From Fervidicola ferrireducens (GTDB lineage Bacteria; Bacillota; Thermosediminibacteria; Thermosediminibacterales; Thermosediminibacteraceae): 38,527 nucleotides of DNA. A program made the translations under genes and the position numbers. This document shows positions 23,699 to 32,619 of the stretch, one piece after another (position 1 is the first letter of the stretch; every line of letters begins with the position of its first letter). The stretch is taken from positions 1 to 38,527 of the forward strand of contig NZ_LOED01000023.1 in the NCBI RefSeq assembly GCF_001562425.1. The letters are read 5' to 3'. The notes under the pieces were generated by a model. The model did not search any database and had not been told where the DNA came from. It saw only the letters and a list, made by a program, of their open reading frames with translations.

Positions 23699-24000
23699 CT
23701 CCGTTTAGCCGGTATCGGACAAACCGGCAGGCGCCCTGACAGGGCGGTCCGGGCGGCGGTGAGCACACCGCCTCTACTCCAGTTTACTCTGACCTGCGGG
23801 CGTTTTGCGCCCCGCCAGTCCGAGCAGGCGAGCCTGGGGTATGGGGGTATGATTGACTGCTCCGTCCGGACTCCGGGTGGGACTCCCGGGCCGAGGCCCC
23901 TTGTCGCCCTGCCCCTCGGAGGGCAAATCAAATATCCGGAAAGGAGGCGAAAACCTGGTCTGGGGGCCGGCTTGGCTGGAGGTAAAAACAGTCAAGTTTT
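23699..24000 (+). ncRNA. Candidate right-end RNA (omega-RNA-like) of the second TnpB element
   Basis: About 300 GC-rich bases between the tnpB stop and jetC contain several strong inverted repeats: gccggtatcgg/ccg segments at 23708-23735, cgccctgacagggcg at 23733-23747, ggcggtgagcacaccgcc at 23755-23772, and gggcgttttgcgccc at 23799-23813. An open frame continuous with jetC runs through part of it but has no coding character. The position matches omega-RNA/reRNA of TnpB elements. The hairpins are seen; function is inferred. Confidence 0.45.
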
Positions 24001-24020
24001 TTGAACCAGGAAGAGGTAAG

Positions 24021-27000
24021 TTGAAGCTTTTGAAAAAACTGCTCCTCATTAACTGGCACTACATCCTGCATGAACTAATAGAATTCGACATGGTGAATTT
24101 CCTGACGGGGAAAAACGGCGCCGGAAAGTCTACCATTGTAGACGCCTTGCAGCTTTTAATCCTGGGGGATACGAAGGGCGATTACTTCAACAAGGCCGCC
24201 AATGAAAGGTCTAAGAGGAATTTAAAAGGGTATTTACGGGGTGAAATCGCCGACGATACGGAAGGCGGCATTCTCGTTTTGAGAGAAGGGAACTTTTCCA
24301 GCTACATCGTGGGCGAGTTTTGCGATACCGCAAAGAAAAGCACTTTTTGCTACGGCGTTGCCTTCGATGTTTATGAAAACGGCGAAGTGGACCACAGGTT
24401 CTTTTACCTCGAGTCGCCCTTGCCGGAAAATCACTTCATAGTAGACGGAATTCCTTTGAATACAAAGGACCTTAGAACTTTTCTGAATGCTAAATACAGA
24501 GAAAAATTTAAGATTTTCAGCTCGAACAGGGAATACCAGAACCACTTTTTGGCAAAGATGGGAAGCCTCAACGAAAAATTTTACAGCGTCTTTAAAAAGT
24601 CCGTTTCCTTTTCTCCCATAGTGGAGATAGAAAAATTCATCACCGAATATGTATGCGACGCGCCACCCAAGATCGACATCTCCGATATGCAGGAAAACCT
24701 GAGGTATTACAAAGAGCTGGAGTATCAAGCTGAGCAGGTAAAAAAGATGGTGAGAGATTTAGAAGATATAGAGGCCCTTTATAATGAATACCTTACGGAG
24801 GAAAAGAAGTTAAAGGAGCAGGAGTACCTCATAAATAGAGCCCAGGTAGAAAGCACAATAAATCAAAGGCGGGCTCTTATCGAAGAAGCGCAAATAAAAA
24901 GAGCACTTTTGGAGGAAAAGGAAGGGCAAAAAGATGAATTCGAAAGAAAAGTAAGAGAACTTGAGCGCAGAAAAGATGACTTAATCAGGGAAAAATACAG
25001 CATGGAAGATTACAAAAAAAGTGAGTATCTCAAGGCCCAGGAAGAAAACATCAGGGAACAGATAAAAGAAAAAGAAGCTGCGATACATCAAGTTCAAAAG
25101 TATTTCGGCAAGGTGCTCAAAGACTGGGAAATGGTTTTAGATGAAATTTCCTCTTTTGCCGGGAAATTTGACGAGGAGTTTTTGAAAACCGCAAAGGAAA
25201 AAATAAAAAAGCTTGGCAGAGTTACCGCCGAGAATATCACTTATATCGAAGAAGGCGAAGTTGTTTCATTGAAAAATGATATAGCCCTGTGCAAAGACTT
25301 CCTTGAGAAACTTTTTTACTCCGTGGAGCAGGAAAAAACAAAACTGGAAGAAGATATAAGGAAAATAGAAAGTGAGATAGAGAACCTCAAAAAAGGCATT
25401 AAGCCCTACGACAGGAAGCTGCTGGAGCTAAAAAGCGAGATAGAAAAAGCCCTGAAGAGCAAATACAAGAAAGAAATAAAAGTGGAAATCCTGGCGGACC
25501 TTCTGGAAGTGCGAAATAAAAAGTGGCAAAACGCAATTGAGGCCTACCTTCACACCCAGAAATTTTACCTGGTCCCTGAGCCGGAATGCTTCGTGGACGC
25601 CTTAAAAATCTACGATAGGTTGAAATTCGAAAAGGGCTTTTACGATATAGGCCTGGTGGACACCGGAAAACTCGAAAGGCAAAACATAAAAGTATGGGAA
25701 AACAGCCTGGCTTCAGAGGTGATGACGGAAAACAAATACGCCCGACTTTTCGTGGATTTTCTGCTGGGAAGAGTCGTGAAGTGCGAAAAAATTGAGGAAT
25801 TGAGAAATTACCCTACAGCCATAACGCCGGACTGCATGCTGTATCAAAATTTCGTGGCAAGGCAGCTAAATCCGGAGAGGTGGAGGTTTCCCTACATCGG
25901 CAAAAAGTCCCTGGAAGATATGCTGCGAGCGAAAACGGCAGAGGTGAAGGAAAAGAGGATTTTGGTCGATGAGCTGATGGATGGCTACAAAAGACTTGTC
26001 CGGGTTAAGAATGTGGAACCCATCACGGAAAGCTTCATGGAAAATCTAAAGAATGCCAAAAAAGAAAGGGAAAAGCTGGATATATTATTTGAAAAGCTGG
26101 AGGAAATAGAAAAGCAAAAATCCCTGCTGGACCTTACAAAATTGATGGAAATCGACGAAAGGATAGAAAAAGCTGAAAAAGAGCTGGAAGGAGCTAAAAA
26201 TGAGATAAAAAGGCTGCAAGAGGTCATATCGGAGATTACTTCCGAAATAAGGCTTTTGGAGCACCAGAAGGAGGAAAAAGAGAAAGAACTTAAAAGCCAG
26301 CTTCAGGCATTAGAAGAGAGATTTGATCTGGATTTCATAAAAGATACGGGAGAGCCCAGGTTCCTCAGGGAGCTTCAGGCAAGAAAAGACCCGGAAAACA
26401 TAATAAGGGCATTTCAAAGCCAGGTGGCAAGGACGCAGAGTCAAAAGGAGAAAAAGTGGAATTTGCTTTTGAACAAGCGCTCGGATTACAACCGGGAATA
26501 CAAGATGCCATTTAACGTATCCTCCCAGGACAACGCCGAATACCGAAAGGAACTCGAAAGGCTTTTAAGAACCGAGCTTCCGGCATACGAAGAGAAAATA
26601 AGGGATGCAAAGGAAAAGGCGAGGATCCAGTTCCAGGAGGACTTCATAAGCAAGATAAAGGAAAACATCGATAAGGTAAAGGAGCAGATCGACGAGCTTA
26701 ATTCGGCCTTGAAGCAGTTCTCCTTCGGGAAAGACAGGTACAGGTTCGAGGTAAGGCCCAACCCGGCTTACAGAAAATTTTACGACATGATAATGGACAG
26801 CCTCCTTCTCGAGGGTTATTCTATATTTTCAATAGAATTTCAAAAACGGCACGGAGAAGCTTTGGAGGAGCTTTTCAACCAGATAGTCTATGTTGGGGAG
26901 TCGACCCTTTCGGCGGACGAAAGGGAAAAGCTCGAGAAAAACATCGAAACGTACACCGACTACCGGACCTACCTTACTTTCGATCTCATAGTTACCGACG

Positions 27001-27371
27001 ACCAGGGCAGGGAATCGAGGCTTTCGAGGACGCTTCTTAAAAAATCTGGGGGAGAAACTCAAACGCCCTTTTATATATCAATCCTCGCTTCCTTCGGCAG
27101 GATTTACCGGCTCGGGAATATGTACAGGGAAAATAATACTCTGAGGCTCATAATCTTTGACGAAGCCTTCAGCAAAATGGACCACCAGCGGGTGCAGGAA
27201 AGCATAAAGCTTCTGAGGAGCTTCGGCTTTCAGGCAATTATCTCGGCACCTACAGAAAAGATCCAGGATATAGCGACTTTGGTGGACAGGAACCTGTGCG
27301 TGATAAAGGCCAAGGACAGCACTATTGTCCGGGCCTTCGACCCGAGGGAAGTGATGGAAGAAGGGGAATAA
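24021..27371 (+). CDS. jetC: Wadjet SMC-like ATPase JetC (MukB-like)
   Basis: The 1116-residue SMC-like protein has Walker A GKNGAGKST at residues 30-38, two long coiled coils (roughly 230-480 and 680-960) around a hinge-like domain, the signature KKSGGETQTPFYISILASF near 1010, and Walker B LRLIIFDEAFSKMD with D1047/E1048. It is the motor that extrudes plasmid loops. I place the start at TTG 24021, giving MKLLKKLLLINWHYI, with a gaagaggtaag site. The frame is open 56 codons further upstream, but that part lies in the TnpB element and is not jetC-like. The insertion may have replaced the original start region. It is followed four bases later by jetD. Confidence 0.88.
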   Translation: MKLLKKLLLINWHYILHELIEFDMVNFLTGKNGAGKSTIVDALQLLILGDTKGDYFNKAANERSKRNLKGYLRGEIADDTEGGILVLREGNFSSYIVGEFCDTAKKSTFCYGVAFDVYENGEVDHRFFYLESPLPENHFIVDGIPLNTKDLRTFLNAKYREKFKIFSSNREYQNHFLAKMGSLNEKFYSVFKKSVSFSPIVEIEKFITEYVCDAPPKIDISDMQENLRYYKELEYQAEQVKKMVRDLEDIEALYNEYLTEEKKLKEQEYLINRAQVESTINQRRALIEEAQIKRALLEEKEGQKDEFERKVRELERRKDDLIREKYSMEDYKKSEYLKAQEENIREQIKEKEAAIHQVQKYFGKVLKDWEMVLDEISSFAGKFDEEFLKTAKEKIKKLGRVTAENITYIEEGEVVSLKNDIALCKDFLEKLFYSVEQEKTKLEEDIRKIESEIENLKKGIKPYDRKLLELKSEIEKALKSKYKKEIKVEILADLLEVRNKKWQNAIEAYLHTQKFYLVPEPECFVDALKIYDRLKFEKGFYDIGLVDTGKLERQNIKVWENSLASEVMTENKYARLFVDFLLGRVVKCEKIEELRNYPTAITPDCMLYQNFVARQLNPERWRFPYIGKKSLEDMLRAKTAEVKEKRILVDELMDGYKRLVRVKNVEPITESFMENLKNAKKEREKLDILFEKLEEIEKQKSLLDLTKLMEIDERIEKAEKELEGAKNEIKRLQEVISEITSEIRLLEHQKEEKEKELKSQLQALEERFDLDFIKDTGEPRFLRELQARKDPENIIRAFQSQVARTQSQKEKKWNLLLNKRSDYNREYKMPFNVSSQDNAEYRKELERLLRTELPAYEEKIRDAKEKARIQFQEDFISKIKENIDKVKEQIDELNSALKQFSFGKDRYRFEVRPNPAYRKFYDMIMDSLLLEGYSIFSIEFQKRHGEALEELFNQIVYVGESTLSADEREKLEKNIETYTDYRTYLTFDLIVTDDQGRESRLSRTLLKKSGGETQTPFYISILASFGRIYRLGNMYRENNTLRLIIFDEAFSKMDHQRVQESIKLLRSFGFQAIISAPTEKIQDIATLVDRNLCVIKAKDSTIVRAFDPREVMEEGE

Positions 27372-27375
27372 GTTG

Positions 27376-28602
27376 ATGGATTTGAGGAAGGCGATTGTAT
27401 CAAGGCTTCTTGACAAATACGAAAAAAGCAAGAGATTTTCGGGAGATGCCAAAATCGAGAAAAGGATAACTTTGAACTTTTCCAAGGGCGAATTTCCCTT
27501 CTACGACATAGAAAATGTAGAATCCAAGGAAAACGTCCATTTTGCCTTAAAGGAGCTGGAAAAAGAAGGCATTATCAAGATAAAGTGGGTAAAATTTGAA
27601 GAAGGAAACATCGTAGAAAAGGTGTTTTTAAACCTGGAAAATTTGGAAAAAGCTTATGATGCGGCCAGGAGAGAGCCAAAAGGTGCGGTTTTAAAAAAGA
27701 TGGCAGAAAAGCTTTTCAGTTTCAAACAAGAAATAAAAAGCGAGTGGCTTTTAGGATTTGCCGACTTTGAAATAGAAAGGATAAGGGAGAAAAAAAGCTA
27801 CCCCGCATACCTTCCAAAGGAAGAAGAATTATTCGACCTTACGCTGATGGCGTTGAGAGGAATTGAGCAAAAAGGCGATGAAGAGATTCTAGAAAGGGTT
27901 TTCAGCAAGAGGTACCTGAAGGACAGCAAGAAATTTGAGAGGGTAAAGGGCAAGGTCTTTGCAGTGATGAAAGATTTTCTTTTCAAAGAATACGTCGAAG
28001 AGGACGAAGCCTTTGAGAGGATTGGAATCCTGAAGACCATAGAGGAGATACTGTTTTGCGGAGCATTGAAGGCTAAGGTTGCGGGGAGCGCTCTAGATTT
28101 TTCTGCTTTCGTCTACGGCACTTCCTTAAACAGCCTTTCTGTGAGAGAGATGGAAATTTTGGATATCTCGTGCAGCAGGATAATTACCGTCGAAAACAAG
28201 GCTAATTACTATGAACTGATAAAGGATGCAAACTCGAAAGGAGACTTTATAGTCTACCTGGGAGGCTTTTACAGCCCTTCGAAGAGGCTTTTTCTGGAAA
28301 AGCTTTATTCTTTTATTAAGGCTAAAAATAAAAACGTAAAGTTTTATCACTGGGGAGACATAGACTTAGGAGGATTCAAGATTTTCGTGAAATTGAAAGA
28401 GATAATAAAGGAACTAAAACCTCTTTACATGGACGTGGAAACGCTGGAAAAGTACAAAGCCTTCGGTGAACCTTTCAGCAAAGACTACGAAAAAAGATTG
28501 AGAGAGCTTCTTGGAAAACCGGAGTACAGCGAGTTTTACGAAGTCATACAGGAAATGCTGAAACTCGGGATAAGGCTGGAACAGGAAGCAATTCTGGCGT
28601 GA
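27376..28602 (+). CDS. jetD: Wadjet nuclease JetD (DUF3322/DUF2220, Toprim)
   Basis: The 408-residue protein is the topoisomerase-VI-like nuclease of Wadjet. The N-terminal DUF3322 part begins MDLRKAIVSRLLDKYEKSKR. The C-terminal DUF2220 Toprim domain has the metal ligands E273 in ITVENKANYYEL and D328/D330 in HWGDIDLGGFKIF. JetD cuts circular DNA after the JetABC complex has finished loop extrusion. The ATG at 27376 lies just after the jetC stop, so the genes are coupled. All four jet genes are present and uninterrupted internally, so the system could be functional despite the element between jetB and jetC. Confidence 0.88.
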   Translation: MDLRKAIVSRLLDKYEKSKRFSGDAKIEKRITLNFSKGEFPFYDIENVESKENVHFALKELEKEGIIKIKWVKFEEGNIVEKVFLNLENLEKAYDAARREPKGAVLKKMAEKLFSFKQEIKSEWLLGFADFEIERIREKKSYPAYLPKEEELFDLTLMALRGIEQKGDEEILERVFSKRYLKDSKKFERVKGKVFAVMKDFLFKEYVEEDEAFERIGILKTIEEILFCGALKAKVAGSALDFSAFVYGTSLNSLSVREMEILDISCSRIITVENKANYYELIKDANSKGDFIVYLGGFYSPSKRLFLEKLYSFIKAKNKNVKFYHWGDIDLGGFKIFVKLKEIIKELKPLYMDVETLEKYKAFGEPFSKDYEKRLRELLGKPEYSEFYEVIQEMLKLGIRLEQEAILA

Positions 28603-28837
28603 GGGAAAACTGTTTCAGCTATATTAAATCACTGCTTGCTGGAAACATGTTGAGTTTTGCAATTTATGGCCAAAATTTGTCGAAAAAATATTTTTTGTAA
28701 AAAGAGAGGATTTTAAAGAAATTTATAGAAAATATTATTTGTTTGGCGAACAAATTTTTAGTATCTAAGGTGCCATAAATGTGTGGTGCATGAAAGGACT
28801 ATGAAAAAAGAGAATCTATTACAAGGGGGTGAGGAAA
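28603..28837. other. AT-rich intergenic region between jetD and the cas operon
   Basis: About 235 bases with no coding sequence, no CRISPR repeats and no strong terminator. It is very AT-rich and ends in a strong agggggtgagg ribosome site for cas8b. The cas promoter probably lies here, but I cannot point to convincing boxes. Confidence 0.4.
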
Positions 28838-30853
28838 ATGATAGAAGCCATCAAGATTTTGGGCGAAAGTATGATGAAAACTGCTGGCAGCGAGCCATTC
28901 TTAAGTAGCTTGATAGATCAGGTCGACGCTGACAGGTACATAGTGATATTTGATTTTAAAACTGACGATGACATCGAGATAAAAATCGATACTTGGGGTG
29001 TTGATGCAGAAAAGCTGGATAAAGTCAAGTGGGTGGGGAACGTAAAGGGGAACAATCCGCAGGACAGGCTGACAACAGATAATCTACAGTATCTGGTTTC
29101 TCAATCTATTCCAAATCTGGCGGCCAACCTGCCGGAGGGTAGCGACCTTAAAATTAAGCTGCAAGACTTTATAGATAAATTTTACTATAAAATTCCCGGT
29201 TTGAAAGGATTCGAGAGCAGATACGCATACATATGGGATTTGGACAAAATTGGGATAAAAGGTCAAAACCTACTTTCCAAAAAGAATAAAGAGAAAATAG
29301 CGGCTTTAGCCGAATCTTATGAATTTGGCTCTCCGGAGTTTTATGAAGCGTATGTAAAAAAAGAGGGGAAGGCCAAAGATCTTGCGTCTATTGTCGCTGA
29401 TTTTGTAGGCAATTGGCTCGAAAAACAATGGGATATTCCCAGAAAATCCATAGGATTATATACGATAAGACTTGACGGGCAGCTCCTCGCTGAACATCCG
29501 GATTACCATAAGTACCTGGAAAACAGGCTGGTAGACGACGTGTTTGATGAAGAGGAATTCGTGGGCCAGTGCCATATCTGTCAAAAGTCGCAAGAAAAAC
29601 TCACCAAAAATTTTACCCGTTTCAGGCTACTTAAATTTTACATAAACGATAAAAAAGGCTTCGCCAGCGGCCTTGCTGATCGGGGCTTTTTCAAAAACTA
29701 CGCGGTATGTAAAGAATGCTACAAGCACCTGCTTGTAGGGGAGCGCACAATTGAAAATCATTTCAGGAGCAGACTGGGAGAGGCGGATGTTTACTTAATA
29801 CCTGAATTTTACCAAAACGTTGATCCAGAGCAGCTTCACGTAAAAGAATGGGCGGAATACTTAAAGAGAAAATTACAGGAATTAAATAAATTTGAAGCCT
29901 GGCAGGAGTTTCAGGATAAGATTTCTGACGATCAGCTGCGCAAATTTGGGAAAGATTCTTATCTTTTAAATTTCCTGTTTGCTAGACGTCCCCCGGGGTC
30001 TTCAGAGGTAAAAGTACTCAGATTTATTCAGGATATACCGCCGCACAGGCTCGATGAATTAAAGAACGCTATGATTCAAGTCAGGGATCTCTTTGGGGAG
30101 GGGGAAATGCACCATTTCAACTTGGATTATACCCAGATATATTTCCTGCTTCCGATTAGAAAAGTGAAAAACGAGCCTCAGATCGGCATTTATCTAGATA
30201 TCCTCGAGGCGCTTTTCAAAGGACATCCTCTAAAACTTTCATTGTTGACAGATCTTCTGATGGAGACCGTTCGAGTACACGCTTTCGAGAAGTACGATGC
30301 TTATGTGCAGAAGAAAAATGATAAATCGGATTCAATAGACGAATTAGACAGGTTTTTGATAATGGCCCAGTTCTTTATTTTCTACCTTAAAAGATTAAAT
30401 ATGATAAAGGAATTGCGGGGAGGTGAACTCGAATTGGTAGCGGAAAAGCTTGTACCCGAAGAGATAAAAAGCTATTGGGAAAAAGTTGGATTATCCGACC
30501 CTCAAAAAGCTCTTTTCCTACTCGGCTATCTTATCGGTGAAATAGGCAAAAAGCAATATCAAGAAGGAAAGACCAAGCCCATCATGAACAAGCTAAATTA
30601 CCAGGGGATGACAGAGGGCAAAATAAAAGTGCTTTCGTCTGAAATCCTTGATAAGCTATATCAGAACAAAATTTGGAATTTTAACGAGAGGATTTACGCG
30701 GCGATGAAGGAACTTCTAGATAAATCTTTGGGGAAATTTAATTCGGCGGAAGAAAACGTCTACTGGATACTTTCCGGATATGCTTTTTCCACCGCTCGGG
30801 GGATAATGAGTAAAAGTGCTGAAAAAACAGCAGAAAAAGAGGAGGAGGTATGA
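28838..30853 (+). CDS. cas8b: Type I-B Cascade large subunit Cas8b (Csh1/TM1802-like)
   Basis: The 671-residue protein is first in the cas operon. It matches the Csh1/TM1802 family by length, by a zinc-binding pair C245-x2-C248 (QCHICQKS) and C291-x2-C294 (CKECYKH), and by FLFARRPPGSSEVKVLRFIQ with IPPHRLDEL in the middle. In Cascade it reads the PAM and recruits Cas3; its C-terminal portion may also be produced separately as the small subunit in some I-B systems. The start is ATG 28838 after agggggtgagg; a GTG three codons upstream is less likely. It overlaps the region of the cas7 ribosome site. Confidence 0.85.
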   Translation: MIEAIKILGESMMKTAGSEPFLSSLIDQVDADRYIVIFDFKTDDDIEIKIDTWGVDAEKLDKVKWVGNVKGNNPQDRLTTDNLQYLVSQSIPNLAANLPEGSDLKIKLQDFIDKFYYKIPGLKGFESRYAYIWDLDKIGIKGQNLLSKKNKEKIAALAESYEFGSPEFYEAYVKKEGKAKDLASIVADFVGNWLEKQWDIPRKSIGLYTIRLDGQLLAEHPDYHKYLENRLVDDVFDEEEFVGQCHICQKSQEKLTKNFTRFRLLKFYINDKKGFASGLADRGFFKNYAVCKECYKHLLVGERTIENHFRSRLGEADVYLIPEFYQNVDPEQLHVKEWAEYLKRKLQELNKFEAWQEFQDKISDDQLRKFGKDSYLLNFLFARRPPGSSEVKVLRFIQDIPPHRLDELKNAMIQVRDLFGEGEMHHFNLDYTQIYFLLPIRKVKNEPQIGIYLDILEALFKGHPLKLSLLTDLLMETVRVHAFEKYDAYVQKKNDKSDSIDELDRFLIMAQFFIFYLKRLNMIKELRGGELELVAEKLVPEEIKSYWEKVGLSDPQKALFLLGYLIGEIGKKQYQEGKTKPIMNKLNYQGMTEGKIKVLSSEILDKLYQNKIWNFNERIYAAMKELLDKSLGKFNSAEENVYWILSGYAFSTARGIMSKSAEKTAEKEEEV

Positions 30854-30855
30854 AT

Positions 30856-31854
30856 ATGGAACCCATAAAGGTAAACAGTGAAATCCTGTTTTTGTATGAC
30901 GCCAGGATGTGCAATCCGAACGGAGATCCAGACGATGAAAACAAGCCCAGGATGGACTACGAAACCGGGAGAAACCTGGTAAGCGACGTCCGCCTAAAAA
31001 GGTATATCAGGGATTACTGGCTGAACCAGAGCGAAGACTGGTGGATAAAATCGGGCTATGCCGCACCGCAGGACGTGTGGGTTAGAAAACTCGTCAATGG
31101 TACCGAAGAACGCGTCACCAGCGCCAAGGACCGTATAGAGAGCCTGGCTAAAGAATTGGGGTATAAATCGGCGAAAGAGGCTTCTACCCATTCTGAATTC
31201 CGGGACGCCCTGCTTGAAAAGCTCATCGATGTGCGCTGCTTTGGTGCTACGATGCCCATCGGTGGAGATGAGGGAAGCGCAGGAGCGTCAGCCACCTTTA
31301 CAGGCGCTGTCCAATTTTCCTGGGGTTACTCATTAAACCGGGTCGAGATCCTACCCTCTTCTACCATCAGCTCCCATTTTGCCGGCAGGGATGCGGGAGA
31401 GAAAGGGCAGTACGGTACCTTCGGTAAGGACTGGCGTGTAAAATATTCACTCCTTGCATTTTACGGTATTGCCAGCGCCTGGAGAGCGAAAAAGACCCGT
31501 TTCAGCGATCTGGATCAGCATGTGCTCGATCATTCACTGGTCAACGCTCTCTTGTTGCTAGCCACAACTAGGAGCAAGATAGGTCAGACCCCGCAGCTTA
31601 TGATGAGGGTGGAATACAAGGACGATACCACAATCCTCGGAGATTTCAGGAACTGGATCGGTATAAAAAATGCCGAGGGGATTGAAAACATTGGACAGGC
31701 GGGAGTAATCTTTGACCCGCTGGCAGAATTGATAAACAAGAATTTGAACCGGATAAACAAAGTATACATATGGGTCAATTCCGAGTTTAAAGAGGGGTTA
31801 GCTTTCCGCGATATGCTGGGAAAGGATGTGATTTCTGAATTTACCCCGCTATAA
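30856..31854 (+). CDS. cas7: Type I-B Cascade backbone Cas7 (Csh2)
   Basis: The 332-residue protein has the Csh2 opening SEILFLYDARMCNPNGDPDD with ENKPRMDYETGRNLVSDVRLKRYIRDYW. It continues with DVRCFGATMPIGGDEGSAG and the FTGAVQFSWGYSLNRVE motif. Several copies form the helical backbone along the crRNA. The start is ATG 30856, six bases behind ggaggaggt; the ATG at 30850 touches the ribosome site. The gene follows cas8b without a gap and is intact. Confidence 0.92.
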   Translation: MEPIKVNSEILFLYDARMCNPNGDPDDENKPRMDYETGRNLVSDVRLKRYIRDYWLNQSEDWWIKSGYAAPQDVWVRKLVNGTEERVTSAKDRIESLAKELGYKSAKEASTHSEFRDALLEKLIDVRCFGATMPIGGDEGSAGASATFTGAVQFSWGYSLNRVEILPSSTISSHFAGRDAGEKGQYGTFGKDWRVKYSLLAFYGIASAWRAKKTRFSDLDQHVLDHSLVNALLLLATTRSKIGQTPQLMMRVEYKDDTTILGDFRNWIGIKNAEGIENIGQAGVIFDPLAELINKNLNRINKVYIWVNSEFKEGLAFRDMLGKDVISEFTPL

Positions 31855-31869
31855 GTTGAGGTGGATGAC

Positions 31870-32619
31870 ATGAGAAGTTTATTAGCGTTTGACCTGGCGG
31901 GAAAGATGGCCCATTTTAGAAAGTTTTATACCAACTCATCTTCTTTATCTTATCCCTTTCCACCCAGGACTGTAGTGGCCGGGATGTTAGCGGCCGTACT
32001 TGGATGGGAGCGAGACACCTATTATGATGCTCTGTCAACCCAAAAAGCAAAAATAGCCGTGAGAATAATGAAGCCATCGCGTTCCGTGATGCAGACGGTA
32101 AACTATATTGATACAGATCAGGAAGGATTAAAGAAACACTTGGACGGTAGTAGAGCACGCACATTGATTCCATTGGAAATAGTTCTACCTATAGATTTTG
32201 ATGACCTTTTAAGCTACCGGGTATTCCTGCTCCACGCTGATTCAGGTGTCACAAGAGAGCTCTTTTCCCTTTTAAATACTTGCCGCACAAAATTTCCTCT
32301 TTATTTCGGGTTAACCGAATTCCCGGCATGGGTACAAAGGGCTCGACTTTACGAGGGTGAAGATTTTGAGCTTCGGGAGGAAAAGGGTGGAGAAGTGGCG
32401 ATAGACACCGTTTTGCCCGTGGGAAAGGTAGAAGAAATAACAGGCCTCGACTCAGGAGTAAGAATCCATAAGGATAGAATACCCCTGGATTTTACCGGCG
32501 AAAGAACATTGAGTCATGCTGCGTCAGTTATATGGGAAGCAAAGGCTGCTCCCATCAGGGCAAAGATAAGGGGGGAAGTTTTTAAAACTTCTGAGGAGAG
32601 TGGGGTCTTTCTGGAATGA
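31870..32619 (+). CDS. cas5: Type I-B Cascade subunit Cas5
   Basis: The 249-residue RAMP protein starts MRSLLAFDLAGKMAHFRKFY. It has the Cas5 hallmark SLSYPFPPRTVVAGMLAAVLGWERD, and RIHKDRIPLDFTGERTL near its end. It caps the 5' handle of the crRNA and contacts Cas8b. The start is ATG 31870 with a gaggtg site; GTG 31861 is the alternative. The stop overlaps the cas3 start by four bases. Confidence 0.9.
   Translation: MRSLLAFDLAGKMAHFRKFYTNSSSLSYPFPPRTVVAGMLAAVLGWERDTYYDALSTQKAKIAVRIMKPSRSVMQTVNYIDTDQEGLKKHLDGSRARTLIPLEIVLPIDFDDLLSYRVFLLHADSGVTRELFSLLNTCRTKFPLYFGLTEFPAWVQRARLYEGEDFELREEKGGEVAIDTVLPVGKVEEITGLDSGVRIHKDRIPLDFTGERTLSHAASVIWEAKAAPIRAKIRGEVFKTSEESGVFLE

Larger units (their letters stand above)
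21850..24005 (+). mobile_element. IS607-type element (decayed tnpA, tnpB, right-end RNA region) between jetB and jetC
   Basis: Between jetB and jetC lie a remnant of an IS607-type serine recombinase N-terminus (21905-22009), a full tnpB-like gene and about 300 GC-rich non-coding bases. The segment is GC-rich compared with the AT-leaning jet genes on both sides. No terminal repeats or target duplication were found, as expected for IS607-type elements, so the edges are approximate. The recombinase is dead, so the element cannot move by itself. Confidence 0.7.

Noticed and set aside
23853-24020. 56-codon N-terminal extension of jetC
   Set aside because: The sequence is GC-rich, hairpin-filled element DNA with Gly/Pro-rich translation; the family N-terminus begins at the TTG at 24021.
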